A stretch of 64,000 bases of DNA from Pantoea sp. Eser (GCA_009830035.1 SZZY01000009.1:62001-126000); one strand, 5' to 3'. Positions 31,498 through 41,735 are shown, counted from the first letter of the stretch. The notes: generated from the letters alone by a model not told the origin. Made by a program: numbers and translations.

Positions 31498-31991
31498 ATC
31501 TCCTCAATGTTTTTTATACTCTCTCCCTGAGGCGTATTGATTGATAGCTGAAAAACTTCACGCCTCTGTTCAAAATGATTGAACAAAAGCGGGCTTATCA
31601 CTGGAACAGATCGAACGAACCGGAGGCGGTGAAGGGATCAAGCAATGAAGGAACACACCGGACATACAGGTAAGCCTGATAAATCGGCCGGATAACAGAA
31701 ACGGGATAGCCCGCTTTTATTTTATTTTCTCTATTTATCTGCTCGGGCATATTCAGGCTAAATTTAAGGTGTTCGAAAAATAGTTAACGCATTAAAAATG
31801 ATACCTTAAAAACAACCCTTAATAAGGGATGACTTTTGATACCTTAAAAGTTCACTTACAAAATGAATAATGTGATCGCTGTAAATAACTTGCCCACTTA
31901 AACCCTATTAAAATACCCAACAAATAAAAAGCTTGTTGTTTTAAATACCCTCCGATTCATTTTATTTCAGATTATTATTAGGAACCCCATT
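31498..31991. promoter_or_regulatory. AT-rich region with three copies of ACCTTAAA upstream of sdaC
   Basis: About 490 bases without a supportable gene. A 13-base direct repeat TGATACCTTAAAA occurs at 31799-31811 and 31837-31849, with an inverted copy of its core (TTTAAGGT) at about 31763-31770. Between the direct copies lies the palindrome CCCTTAATAAGGG (31817-31829). Nearer sdaC, CAACAA and TTGTTG arms flank an A-rich centre (about 31918-31939). The copies are probably operator sites for a regulator of the serine genes; the regulator is unknown. Confidence 0.5.
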
Positions 31992-33276
31992 ATGGATGGC
32001 GTTCAAAATACGCTGATAACACGTGAAACCCCACGCTGGAGAAAAAGCGATACCGTCTGGATGCTGGGACTGTATGGCACGGCAATTGGTGCTGGCGTGC
32101 TGTTTTTGCCGATAAATGCCGGCACGGGCGGTTTACTGCCGTTAATAATTATGGCGCTGCTGGCTTTCCCGATGACCTTCTTTGCCCATCGTGGCCTCAC
32201 CCGTTTTGTTCTTTCCGGCAAGAATCCGGGGGAAAACATTACTGAAGTGGTAGAGGAACATTTTGGTACCGGGGCGGGAAAACTGATCACCCTGCTCTAT
32301 TTTTTTGCTATTTACCCTATCCTGCTGGTGTATAGCGTCGCGATTACCAACACAGTCGACAGCTTTCTCACCCACCATCTTCATCTGATATCGCCACCGC
32401 GTGCAGTACTGGCATTCATTCTGATTGTCGGCATGATGGCCATCGTGCGCTTCGGCGAAAAAGCGATTGTGAAGGCGATGAGTATTCTGATGTTCCCGTT
32501 CGTGGCCGCCCTGATGCTGCTCGCGCTGTATCTGATCCCGCAATGGAACGGTGCCATTCTGGATACGCTCTCGGTGAGTGGTTCCGAAATCACCGGCGGC
32601 GGGTTATGGCTCACGCTGTGGCTGGCCATTCCCGTGATGGTGTTCTCCTTTAATCACTCCCCGATTATTTCATCGTTTGCGGTGGCCAAGCGTCAGGAGT
32701 ACGGCGAGCAGGCGGAGTCAAAATGCTCACGTATTTTAGCCTGTGCCCATATCATGATGGTGCTTACCGTAATGTTCTTCGTCTTCAGCTGTGTACTGAG
32801 TCTCTCTCCGGAAAACCTGGCAGAGGCGAAGGCGCAGAATATTTCCATCCTTTCCTACCTCGCTAACCATTTTAACGCCCCGTTGATTGCCTAGATGGCA
32901 CCGATTATCGCCATTATCGCGATCACCAAATCCTTTCTCAGCCACTATCTGGGGGCGCGTGAAGATTTCAACGGCATGGTAATTAAATCGCTTCGCAGCA
33001 AAGGCAAGTCGATCGAAATTAATAAACTCAACCGCATTACCGCCTTCTTTAATGCTGGCCACCACCTGGCTTGTTGCCACCCTGAACCCGAGCATTCTTG
33101 GCATGATTGAAACTCTGGACGGACCGGTTATCGCCATGATCCTGTTCCTGATGCCGATGTACGCCATCAATAAAGTCCCGGCTATGCGTAAATACAGCGG
33201 TCATCTGAGCAATCTCTTTGTTGTCATCATCGGCCTGATTGCTATCTCCGCCATCGCCTTTTCTTTACTGAGCTAA
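31992..33276 (+). pseudogene. sdaC: serine transporter sdaC, amber stop plus frameshift
   Basis: A serine:H+ symporter of the HAAAP family, about 428 residues with 11 helices. The frame starts MDGVQNTLITRETPRWRKSD and reads WMLGLYGTAIGAGVLFLPIN. A TAG at 32892-32894 replaces the Trp of HFNAPxIAWMAPII. An extra base near 33049 shifts [20 protein letters not shown] into another frame, which ends at 33276 (AIAFSLLS). Between these points the sequence is close to E. coli SdaC. It pairs with sdaB downstream. Confidence 0.92.
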
Positions 33277-33336
33277 TGTCGTCGCTTGCCATACCGGTCA
33301 GCACTTCGTTTATATTGCAATCCGCATGGGTGAATC

Positions 33337-34702
33337 ATGATTAGCGTTTTCGATATTTTTAAATCAGCATCAGGCCATCCAGTTCGCATACCGTCGGGCC
33401 GATGAAAGCGGGTAAACATTTCGTTGATACGCTAAAGGAAAAGGGCCTGCTGGACAGCGTGACCCGGCTGGTGGTGGATATTTATGGCTCTCTTTCTCTG
33501 AAGGGAAAAGGTCATCATACCGATATTGCGATTATTCTCGGCCTGAGTGGCTATCTGCCCGACACGTGGATATCGATCAGATACCAGCCATCATTCGCGA
33601 CGTGAATACTCTGCAACAGTTGCGTATCGAAGAAGGGCGACGGGATATCGCCTTCCCGGTGGCAGAGTGCATGCACTTTCACAGTGAGTTTCTGCCGTTA
33701 CATGAAAACGGCATGAGCATAACCGCCTTTTGTGACGGCAAAAGCGTTCACGCCCAGACCTATTATTCTGTCGGAGGCGGCTTTATTGTCACTGAAGACG
33801 ATTTTGGTAACAGCCCGGATAGCGAAATCGATATCCCCTTCCCCTTCTACTCCGACCGTAACCTGCTGGCGCATTGCCATAATAACAACCTGTCGATTTC
33901 GGCCGTGATGATGAAGAATGAGATAGCACGCTATGGCCGCCGGGACGTCGAAGACAACATGGCACAACTGTGGCAAACCATGCGCAATGCGATCACCCGT
34001 GGCATCAGTACTGAAGGCATGTTACCCGGCCCGCTGAAGGTGCCGCGTCGGGCTTCTTCTCTGCATCGCATCCTGGCACCTCAGAGCCAGTCGATTACTC
34101 CGCTGGGTGCGATGGACTGGGTGAATATGTTCGCTATGGCAGTAAGTGAGGAAAATGCCGCGGGGGGACGGGTGGTCACCGCCCCCACCAATGGCGCATG
34201 CGGCATCATCCCGGCGGTACTGGCTTATTACGATCGCTTCATCAAGCCGGTAACGCCTGAACTCCATACGCGTTATTTCCTAACGGCAGGCGCAATTGGC
34301 ATTCTCTATAAGATGAATGCGTCGATTTCCGGCGCTGAAGTCGGCTGTCAGGGAGAGGTCGGAGTGGCCTGTTCGATGGCGGCGGCGGGCCTGGCCGAAC
34401 TGCTGGGCGCCGATGCGGAGAAAGTCTGCATCGCGGCTGAAATTGCCATGGAGCATAATCTGGGTCTGACCTGCGATCCCGTTGCCGGTCAGGTCCAGGT
34501 GCCCTGTATAGAACGGAATGCGATTGCGGCCGTCAAAGCTATTAACTCAACCAGTATGGCGATGTACCGCACCAGCGATCCCAAAGTGTCGCTGGATAAG
34601 ATCATTGAAACCATGTTTGAAACCGGCAAAGACATGAACGCTAAATACCGTGAAACAGCGCGTGGCGGTCTGGCAATCAAAGTCGCGGTATGTGAATCCT
34701 GA
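33337..34702 (+). pseudogene. sdaB: L-serine deaminase sdaB, two frameshifts
   Basis: A [4Fe-4S] L-serine dehydratase converting serine to pyruvate and ammonia. The start MISVFDIFK (33337) loses one base near 33368, so GPSSSHTVGPMKAGK appears in the next frame, and one more base near 33568 (LPDTW for LPDTVDIDQIP). The rest is open to 34702 with [16 protein letters not shown] and MNASISGAEVGCQGEVGVA. The total span matches the 455-codon family length, so only point indels broke it. With sdaC dead as well, this serine-degradation route is lost. Confidence 0.92.
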
Positions 34703-34781
34703 CGGCCTGAAAACCGCTGGCAGTAAGGCTGGCGGTTGCTTCATTAATCCGGCGCTGACCGGGTCTATGCTTTGAGCGGGG

Positions 34782-35225
34782 TTATTTTGATTCGCTTTCC
34801 GTGGCCAGATCTGACCAAACCATGCTGCACACTTCAGAAGAGGTATACCATTCATTTATGGTTGCGCTGGCAGGCTGCTCAGCAACAGCTTCCGTGTTAT
34901 CCGCCACCGGGGACTGACTGCTCTGTTTTTTCCGGATACGAATGCGGGCAGGTGACGCGGCGGTAAACTGCGCGTTAAAGGTTCGCATGTGGGAATCGGA
35001 CAGAATTGACTCCAACTGGTGCAGCCACCCAAGACCACGCAAAATACCGATTAAAGTACTCAGGGTGACTGACTCACCCAACTCTGCCCGTTTAATGGTG
35101 GCCGTGCCGACGCGCGCGCGTTCAGCAAGTTCAATCTGGGAGAGCCCGAGCTGCATACGGGTTTCTTTAATTCTGCTGCACAATTCAGAAATAATTGCGC
35201 TATCGGACAGAGTATTAAAACGCAT
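34782..35225 (-). CDS. XRE-family HTH regulator, orphan
   Basis: A 147-residue protein with a clear Cro/C1-type HTH at about residues 12-65 (RMQLGLSQIELAERARVGTA), followed by a Gly/Leu-rich end of domain (LIGILRGLGWLHQLESIL) and a low-complexity, charged C-terminal tail. The start at 35225 is the first Met of the frame. I do not recognise a named family; HipB-like and other small regulators share this architecture, but no toxin or partner gene is adjacent. It is convergent with sdaB. The frame is open, although activity of the tail cannot be judged. Confidence 0.7.
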   Translation of the reverse strand: MRFNTLSDSAIISELCSRIKETRMQLGLSQIELAERARVGTATIKRAELGESVTLSTLIGILRGLGWLHQLESILSDSHMRTFNAQFTAASPARIRIRKKQSSQSPVADNTEAVAEQPASATINEWYTSSEVCSMVWSDLATESESK

Positions 35226-35674
35226 ATCAATACCTCATTGCGGGATATACAGAATAAATTATTGAGTAAACCAGCCGCTAAATAAAGCGGATTATTTTAG
35301 AATAACAGCATCCGCATCAAGGTAAGTTATTTATCAACCGCCCGACTGCAGAGGGTATGGAGCACGTGTGACGTTAAACGCTATTCATAAAGCCATCGCA
35401 CTGGCTTTATTCCCCTGCTTCATCAATGCCGTTTCGCATCGGTATTTCAGGGCGCAGTAAAAAACCTCCACAGAAGTTATTTGTTAACAACTGACACCAC
35501 CAAATATAACCTTCTGGCTTTATTTTTAATTGAATTATTGCTGTTACTGCAGAAGTAGCGCAGGGAAAGATTGTCATTGCCGGCCAGGCAACACATTAAC
35601 CGCAGGGCCACCCGCACCAGATCCGGTTAGGAGAGTACTGACCGCCCATCCCCGCCAATCGGTGAATGACAGCC
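35226..35674. other. intergenic stretch, possible vestigial coding sequence
   Basis: About 450 bases hold no confident gene. A GTG-started frame at about 35368 reads TLNAIHKAIALALFPCFINA, resembling a signal peptide, but ends within 35 codons; a later piece reads DTTKYNLLA. These could be remnants of an exported or TonB-dependent protein, but that is weak inference. In E. coli yhhX occupies the corresponding position beside ryhB; no yhhX homology was seen. Confidence 0.3.
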
Positions 35675-35775
35675 AAAAAAAGCCAGCACCCGTGCTGGCT
35701 AAAGTAATACTGGAAGCAATGTGAACAATGTCGTGCGTTCTCAGGCTGTCGGGCGACAACCTGAGAACGCGTCGC
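35675..35775 (-). ncRNA. ryhB: iron-responsive small RNA RyhB
   Basis: Read on the minus strand, 35734 to 35701 contains the RyhB core: CACGACATTGTTCACATTG followed by CTTCCAGTATTACTTTAGCC, nearly identical to E. coli RyhB. The 3' end is a strong terminator, arms AGCCAGCAC/GTGCTGGCT (35681-35700) followed by seven T residues. The 5' end probably begins GCGACG at 35775, as E. coli begins GCGATC. The 5' hairpin (35735-35770) is long, with an 11-bp outer and a 5-bp inner stem. The locus before yhhY matches E. coli synteny, and a Fur box lies at the promoter. RyhB with Hfq represses iron-using proteins under iron starvation. Confidence 0.93.
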
Positions 35776-35796
35776 AATAATAACCATTATCATTCG
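35776..35796 (-). promoter_or_regulatory. Fur box at the ryhB promoter
   Basis: Minus-strand sequence GAATGATAATGGTTATTATT resembles the Fur consensus GATAATGATAATCATTATC and abuts the predicted RyhB 5' end. In E. coli, Fur-Fe(II) represses ryhB from the same position. Confidence 0.8.
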
Positions 35797-35894
35797 CGTC
35801 TGTAAAGCTATTTTGCCAACTTTTTTGTTGGTTATTTTAATTAATTCATTGATTTTAAAAGTTATTTATTCGCTTAATCCGCAGGGGAGGCACC

Positions 35895-36398
35895 ATGAGT
35901 GAGATCATCATTCGCCACCTCACACCAGAAGATGCTGCTGCACTGCACAGGATTTACGGTCAGCCCGATACCCAGGCCAGCAAACTCCATTTGCCCTACT
36001 CATCACTACAGATGTGGCATACCCGACTCGCCACTCCGCAGCTCAATGCGCATCTGCTAGTGGCCTGTATCGATGATGTTGTCGTCGGTCAGTGTGCGCT
36101 GCAGGTGGAAGAGCGCGCCAGACGCCGTCACGTAGCCTCACTGGGAATGGTCGTGGATCAACGCTACCGCCAGCGTGGCGTCGGAACCACACTTATGCGT
36201 GAAATGGTCGCGTTGTGCGACAACTGGCTGCAGGTCTCGCGGATGGAGCTGGCGGTGTTCGTCGATAATGCGACAGCCATCGCCCTTTATCATCGTTTCG
36301 GTTTTGAGATTGAGGGAACGGCTAAAGGCTTTGCAATGCGGCACGGTGAACTGATCGATGTCCACTATATGGCACGGATTAAACACGTGCCGGATTAA
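35895..36398 (+). CDS. yhhY: GNAT-family N-acetyltransferase YhhY (amino-acid acetyltransferase)
   Basis: A 167-residue GNAT enzyme (E. coli 162) preceded by a GGGGAGG site. The acetyl-CoA-binding loop QRYRQRGVGTTLM lies at about residues 91-103, and the C-terminal half has the GNAT strand pattern (MELAVFVDNATAIALYHRFG). E. coli YhhY acetylates certain amino acids; the physiological role is unclear. Intact, divergent from ryhB as in E. coli, and followed by a hairpin terminator. Confidence 0.92.
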   Translation: MSEIIIRHLTPEDAAALHRIYGQPDTQASKLHLPYSSLQMWHTRLATPQLNAHLLVACIDDVVVGQCALQVEERARRRHVASLGMVVDQRYRQRGVGTTLMREMVALCDNWLQVSRMELAVFVDNATAIALYHRFGFEIEGTAKGFAMRHGELIDVHYMARIKHVPD

Positions 36399-36416
36399 AC
36401 CCTGATGTCTGAAAGC

Positions 36417-36443
36417 AGAAAGGGCGCCTTCGGTGCCCTTTCT
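36417..36443 (+). terminator. hairpin terminator after yhhY
   Basis: Arms AGAAAGGGC (36417-36425) and GCCCTTTCT (36435-36443) lie 18 bases after the yhhY stop. The T-rich descending arm supports termination. The following 230 bases to ggt show no gene. Confidence 0.7.
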
Positions 36444-36674
36444 GTCGATATACCCTGGCCCGGCTCGCGCGATTACGCACCTCATCCCTGGGGGGAGCCC
36501 GTAGCCGGGCCAACGCTTTGCGTTGTTCAACAACGCTCCCAGCGTTTTTTCCCTGCTGCGGGACGCTTTCCTCCTCTGCCCCTGCTCCCTGCGCGTCAAG
36601 CCTGTTGATTGCTGCCGGATAGCAGACCTGGCTTTATCAGCCGTTTGAACAGCATCTGATAACGCTCTTTACTT

Positions 36675-38015
36675 TTAGTAACCGGCGCTGAGATCGTCGG
36701 TGCTGCGCGGATCGGACGCGCCATACAGCATGCCGTCCGGCCCAATCATAATGCTCTGCGTACTGCCCATCGCCGACAGCACTTTCACATGCTGACCTTT
36801 GCTTTCCAGCAGACGCAGCGTACCCGGGCTGAAGCCTTTCTCAAGCTGATCGGGCAGCCACTGATGATGAAAACGCGGCGCATTGGTCACTTCGGCGACG
36901 TTCATCCCGAAATCAATGCTGTTCACCACCATCTGCAATACCGTGGTGATGATACGGCTGCCGCCCGGACTGCCGGTGACCAGCCAGGTTTTACCGCCCT
37001 TAGCCACAATGGTCGGTGACATGGAAGAGAGCGGACGTTTCGCCGGCTGCACCGCCGACCAGCCCATAGACGTTTGGCGTCCCCGGTTTCGCCGAGAAAT
37101 CATCCATTTCGTTATTCATCAGAATGCCGCTGTTGCCCGCCACAATCCCGCTGCCGAAATAGGTATTGAGGGTGTAAGTGACCGCCACCGCATTGCCCTG
37201 TTTATCCACCACCGAATAATGGGTGGTCTGGTTACTTTCGTAGGGTTCGAGCTTGCCGGGTTTGATCTCTCTGGAAGGACGCGCTTTGGCGACATCAATC
37301 TGCTGCGCCAAGGTTTTGGCATAGGCTTTGCTGGTTAACGCCTGCCACGGCACCTTAACGAAATCGGGATCGCCAAGGTATTCAGAGCGGTCCGCATAGG
37401 CATATTTCTCCGCTTCGGCCATTACATGCATGGCGTCAGCACTGCCAAAACCCATCTTTGCCAGATCGAAGTTTTCGAGAATATTGAGGATCTGCACGAT
37501 GTGGATGTCACCGGACGACGGTGGTGGCATTGAGAAGACCTCATAACCACGATAGGTGCCACTGATCGGCTTACGTTCAACCGCGCGGTAGGCCGCCAGA
37601 TCGGCTTTGTTGATCAGGCCGCCGTGCTGCGCCATCTCGCCCGCGATCTCATCGGCGATAGCGCCTTTATAAAAGGCATCCGGTCCCTGGCGGGCAATTA
37701 ACTGCAGGCTGTGGGCGAGGTTTTTCTGCACCAGCCGATCGCCCTGCCGCCACGTCGTGCCGTCCGCTTTATAGAAGATCGCTTTGCTGTTGGGATGGTT
37801 AATCAGCACTTCTTTGCCGTAGGTTTTCAGGTCATCCGCCAGCGCATCATTGACCACAATGCCGTCGCGCGCCAGTTTGATCGCCGGAGCCAGCAGCGTA
37901 CTCAGCGGCAGCGTGCCATATTTATGGGCGGCCAGCGCAAAGCCCACCGCCACTGCAGCATCAACGGCGTTGCCGAGCTGGCGCGCTGTTGCCTGCATTT
38001 TCATCCTGCCACCAT
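36675..38015 (-). pseudogene. ggt: gamma-glutamyltranspeptidase ggt, deleted and frameshifted
   Basis: Ggt is a periplasmic N-terminal nucleophile hydrolase of about 580 residues that cleaves glutathione. The signal peptide and first 40 or so residues are absent: the remnant begins at a MVAG codon run (38015) that stops at once. NAVDAAVAVGFALA joins AHKYGTLPL near 37925, dropping about 70 residues. The catalytic threonine block TTHYSVVDKQGNAVAVTYTL survives. A frameshift near 37050 (VYGLVGG) moves the C-terminal part (LSSMSPTIVAKGGKTWLVTG) into another frame, ending at DDLSAGY. Confidence 0.9.
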
Positions 38016-38209
38016 CCTTATTTGTTATTTACATTTTTTATCATTTCTGCAAGTGGCTACAAATACAGCAAAATAATCAGGGTTAAGTCAAATCAGGAAT
38101 ACATCTGAAAGTAAGGTCTGTGATATCGCGTAAACTTATGCATGCGACCCTGGACGCCGGACGATGGCGTTCAGCATCCAGCACCTGTCGCTTTCAGGAA
38201 GGAGGAATG

Positions 38210-38470
38210 ATGAAGAAGTGGATTATTGCTTTGGCGGCTCTGCTGCCCTTCGCCACGCTGGCGAATAGGCTGAACAGTACCAACGATCCTAACCGGCCCG
38301 GCTATAACCCCAGCCAGCAACGGATGCAGAGCCAGATGCAGGCGCAACAGCAACAACAGCAGTTGAAGCTGCGCCAGGACCAGCAGCGTCAGATGCAGGA
38401 GCAGCGCAATAGCGCCCAGCAACGCGTGATCACCACCCAGCCGGGCCAGCAGAACCAGAATCAGAACTAG
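38210..38470 (+). CDS. yhhA: YhhA-like DUF2756 exported Gln-rich protein, short
   Basis: The start [20 protein letters not shown] follows a GGAAGGAGG site and reads as a signal peptide. The mature part is Gln-rich and probably helical ([20 protein letters not shown]). At 86 residues it is shorter than E. coli YhhA (about 146). Its TAG stop (38468-38470) overlaps the convergent ugpQ stop, so the C-terminal half may have been lost. Position between ggt and ugpQ matches E. coli. Function unknown. Confidence 0.7.
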   Translation: MKKWIIALAALLPFATLANRLNSTNDPNRPGYNPSQQRMQSQMQAQQQQQQLKLRQDQQRQMQEQRNSAQQRVITTQPGQQNQNQN

Positions 38471-39213
38471 CTAAAATCGGGGCCGATGATGTCGATGCAG
38501 TCGGTACAGATGGCATCAACGCCCCATTTCAGCAGTTCCCGCGCCCGCTCCGGGCTGTTAACGGTATAGGCCAGAATTTTCAGGCCCGCCGCTTTCAGCT
38601 CAGCCACCCGCGCTTCGGTCAGCACTTTATGATTCAGATGGATCGAAACGCAGGCCAGCGCCGAGGTCTTCTCGCGCCATTGGTCATCCCAGCTGTGCGA
38701 CAGTAAACCGCGCGGCAGTTGCGGCTCGGCCTGCATCGCCGCGTCCAGCGCGACGTAAGAGAAGGACGAGAGCAACGGCGGCGTTTGCCCTTCCCACAGG
38801 CTGGCTGCTGCCTGCGTCACTGCCCGTCAGGTCTCCGCCTCGCTGCCGGTAGTCGGTTTTATTTCGATATTCGCCATCATCTGATGCTGCCGGCAGCGAT
38901 CCGCCACCTGATCCAGCCGCGCCAGCTTCTCACCGTTAAACGCTTTGCTGAACCAGCTGCCGGCATCCAGTTGCGACAGTTTCTCCCACGGCAGCTGCCC
39001 GGCGACGCCCCAGCCGTTGCTGGTGCGGTCCAGCGTGTCGTCGTGCAGCAGGAAGATCTGCGCGTCACCCGATAATTTGGTATCAAACTCAATCATCTGA
39101 TGGCCATATTTCGCCCCGACGTCAATTACCGCTAGGGTATTTTCCGGTGCCAGTTTGCCGCCGCCGCGGTGCACGACAATGTGCGGATAGGGCCAGTGTT
39201 GTGTGCTCATTCC
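38467..39213 (-). pseudogene. ugpQ: glycerophosphodiester phosphodiesterase ugpQ, TGA stop
   Basis: Cytoplasmic GDPD enzyme that releases glycerol-3-phosphate from imported glycerophosphodiesters. From [20 protein letters not shown] (39213) the frame contains the GDPD signature [12 protein letters not shown] and IEIKPTTG, then TGA at 38829-38827 (GSEAET*RAVTQAA; a Gly codon GGA is a likely ancestor), and continues in the same frame to [13 protein letters not shown]. The single nonsense codon truncates it at about 128 residues. Last gene of the ugp operon. Confidence 0.88.
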
Positions 39214-40281
39214 AGACGCTTTCCATGGGTTGAATCGAAGAAGTGTAACGCATCTGCCGGCAGATGCAGCCACAGCGTGTTGCCAGGCTGTGGCCGCTCG
39301 CTGTGGGCTAAGCGTACCACCAGCGGCGTATCACCGATGCGGCCATGGGCAAGATTGTCAGCCCCCAGCATTTCCAGCGTATCGACCCGCAGCGGTATGC
39401 CGCCCTGCTCACGGCTGCTGAGCCGGATATGTTCCGGCCGGATACCCAGTACCACCGGACGGTTAGCCCACTTCGCTTTGCTTTCGCTTAGCGGCAGAGC
39501 GTGCGACGCGTCCAGATTAAAGCGGCTGCCATCACTGTTGAACGCTCCTTTCAGCAGGTTCATTGCCGGTGCGCCGATAAACGAGGCGACGAACTGACTG
39601 GCGGGACGCTAGTAGACCTCAACCGGCGTGCCCAGCTGCTCGACCACGCCTTTGTTCGTTACCATCACCCGCTGCGCCAGCGTTATCGCTTCGACCTGAT
39701 CGTGGGTGACATAGAGGCTGGTGGTCTGCAAACGCCGATGCAGCTGTTGCAGCTCCAGACGCATCTGCACCCGCAGGCGCGCATCAAGGTTGGAGAGCGG
39801 CTCATCGAACAGGAACACTGCCGGTTCACGCACGATAGCGCGGCCCATGGCAACGCGCTGACGCTGCCCGCCGGAGAGTTCACGCGGCCGGCGGGTCAGC
39901 AGATGGTCCAGCTCAAGGCTGCGCGCGTCGTCCAGCACCCGTAGCCGAATCTGCTCTTTGCCCATGCCGCGGATTTTTCAGGCCATAGGCCATATTCTCT
40001 TCCACTGACATATGGGGATAGAGCGCATAGTTCTGGAACACCATCGCAATGCCGTGATCTTTTGGCTCTTGCTGGGTGACGCGTTTGTTGTCGATGTAGA
40101 TGTCGCCGGAGCTGACGCGCTCAAGGCCCGCCACCATCCGCAGCAGGGTCGATTTACCGCAGCCGGAGGGGCCAACCATCACCATAAATTCGCCATCATT
40201 CACCGTGACGTTCAGCGACTGAATGATCTGATTTTTACCATAGTAGGACTTGGTAACTGCCTGAAGGGTTACGCCTGCCAT
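39207..40281 (-). pseudogene. ugpC: glycerol-3-phosphate ABC ATPase ugpC, amber stop plus frameshift
   Basis: The ABC ATPase of the ugp importer. The start [20 protein letters not shown] (40281) leads to Walker [10 protein letters not shown]. An extra base in an A-run near 39975 (GLKN for [10 protein letters not shown]) shifts the frame. The signature [16 protein letters not shown] and Walker [13 protein letters not shown] follow. TAG at 39611-39609 (EVY*RPASQFVASF, Gln likely) then interrupts before the C-terminal MOI domain, which is open to 39207. The 3' end overlaps ugpQ. Confidence 0.9.
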
Positions 40282-40282
40282 C

Positions 40283-41125
40283 TTATTTCTCACTCTCAAC
40301 CAGGCCGCGCACAAAGGCACGCTGCATGACTAACACCATCACCGGTGGGATCAGGGTTAATAACATCGCCGCCATCACTTCGTTCCACTGGGTCGGTGAA
40401 CCGCTGGTGGAGATAATGCTTTTAATCCCCGCCACCGCCGTGCCGAAGCTGGCGTCATTGATGATCAGCAGCGGCCAGAGATACTGATTCCAGCCGTAGA
40501 TAAAGGTGATAACGAACAGCGCCGCCAGATTGGTTTTCGACAGTGGCAGCACGATATCGCGGAAGAAACGCATCGCGCTGGCACCATCAATCCGGGCGGC
40601 TTCCACCAGCTCATCCGGCAGCGACATGAAAAACTGGCGGAACAAAAAGGTGGCAGTCGCCGACGCCATCAGCGGCAAAGTCAGGCCGCTGTAACTGTCG
40701 AGCAGATTCAGATCGGCGATCACCTGTACCGTCGGGAAAATACGCACCTCGACCGGCAGCATCAGGGTGGTGAAAATCAGCCAGAAGAACAGAGTCCGCA
40801 GCGGAAAGCGGAACCGGACCAGCGCAAATGCCGAGAGCATCGAAACGGTGATTTTGCCGACGGTGATCCCGAGCGCCATGATCGTGCTGTTCAGCAGCAT
40901 CAGGCCGAATGCCAGTCCGTTGCCGTTCACGCCGTGGGTCCAGATGCGCAAGACGTTTTCCCACAGGTGGCTGCCGGGCACCAGCGTCATCGGCACCTGA
41001 TAGACCGCATCGTTATCCAGCGTTGCCGCCACGAAGGCGACATAGAGCGGAAACAGGATGGTCGGCACGCCCAGGATCAGCACGATGTGGCTGAAGATAT
41101 CCAGCCCGCGTCGATTATCAATCAT
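40283..41125 (-). CDS. ugpE: glycerol-3-phosphate ABC permease UgpE
   Basis: An intact 280-residue MalG-type permease (E. coli 281) with about six helices and the cytoplasmic EAA loop [20 protein letters not shown]. It is the only unbroken member of the ugpBAECQ operon: the binding protein, the other permease and the ATPase are all broken, so it cannot function in its normal complex. The ATG overlaps the ugpA stop. Most likely a gene not yet hit by mutation. Confidence 0.93.
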   Translation of the reverse strand: MIDNRRGLDIFSHIVLILGVPTILFPLYVAFVAATLDNDAVYQVPMTLVPGSHLWENVLRIWTHGVNGNGLAFGLMLLNSTIMALGITVGKITVSMLSAFALVRFRFPLRTLFFWLIFTTLMLPVEVRIFPTVQVIADLNLLDSYSGLTLPLMASATATFLFRQFFMSLPDELVEAARIDGASAMRFFRDIVLPLSKTNLAALFVITFIYGWNQYLWPLLIINDASFGTAVAGIKSIISTSGSPTQWNEVMAAMLLTLIPPVMVLVMQRAFVRGLVESEK

Positions 41126-41575
41126 TGGTATTGCACCTTACGTTCAACGAAGCGGAACCGAATCACCGTCAGACCGATCACCAGCACCATCAGCACCACT
41201 GACTGGGCAGCGGATCCAGACCGGTGAAGCCTTCGCGATAGATTTTGTAGATCAGCGTGGTGGTGGCCTGCACCGGTCCGCCGCCGGTAGCGGCATCGAT
41301 CACCGGGAAGGTATCGAAGAAGGCATAAATCAGGTTCACCACCAGCAGGAAGAAGCTGACCGGCGTAATCAGCGGTAATGAGAGATTAAAGAAACGCCGC
41401 ACCGGCCCGGCACCGTCAATCGCGGCGGCTTCAACCAGCGATTTGGGATCGACTGCAGAGTGGCGAAGAAAAACAGGAAGTTGTAGCTCATCTGTTGCCA
41501 GATCGACACCAGCACAATCAGAAACATCCACAGCACCGGCGCGACGGCATACTGATAGGACGTGAGATATTTAAA
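41122..41575 (-). pseudogene. ugpA: glycerol-3-phosphate ABC permease ugpA, 5'-truncated
   Basis: Only the C-terminal half of UgpA (normally about 295 residues) remains, beginning near [20 protein letters not shown]. The EAA loop [16 protein letters not shown] and [19 protein letters not shown] are present, with a frame change near 41455. A small deletion near 41210 (GLD then SAAQSVVLM) shifts the last 30 residues. About 160 N-terminal codons are missing, replaced upstream by foreign, mobile-element-like sequence that also truncates ugpB. Confidence 0.88.
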
Positions 41576-41735
41576 AGGGAAACGTGCGATAAATGTGGAT
41601 CTACCTGGGACAAACTGGATCTATCTGGGACAGGTAACAGTAATCAAGTTTCACTATGTGAAACAAGGAACAGTCATCGAGACGGCTTATCTTCATCTTC
41701 AAACAGAGTGCCCTGGATGCGGGCCAGCTCTTCTT
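41576..41735. mobile_element. insertion-sequence end remnant between ugpB and ugpA
   Basis: Sequence here fits neither ugp gene. Two 17-base copies, TGGATCTACCTGGGACA at 41596-41612 and TGGATCTATCTGGGACA at 41616-41632, repeat with a 20-base period; on the minus strand they begin TGTCCCAG, like the terminal inverted repeats of some DDE insertion sequences. A 7-bp inverted repeat GTTTCAC/GTGAAAC follows at about 41649-41665. The open frame leaving ugpB ends [20 protein letters not shown], possibly a transposase tail. Insertion plus deletion would explain the loss of the ugpB 3' and ugpA 5' ends. The family is uncertain. Confidence 0.5.

Noticed and set aside
35735-35770. REP or transposon inverted repeat
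   Set aside because: The hairpin is the 5' stem of RyhB, shown by the adjacent conserved core and terminator.
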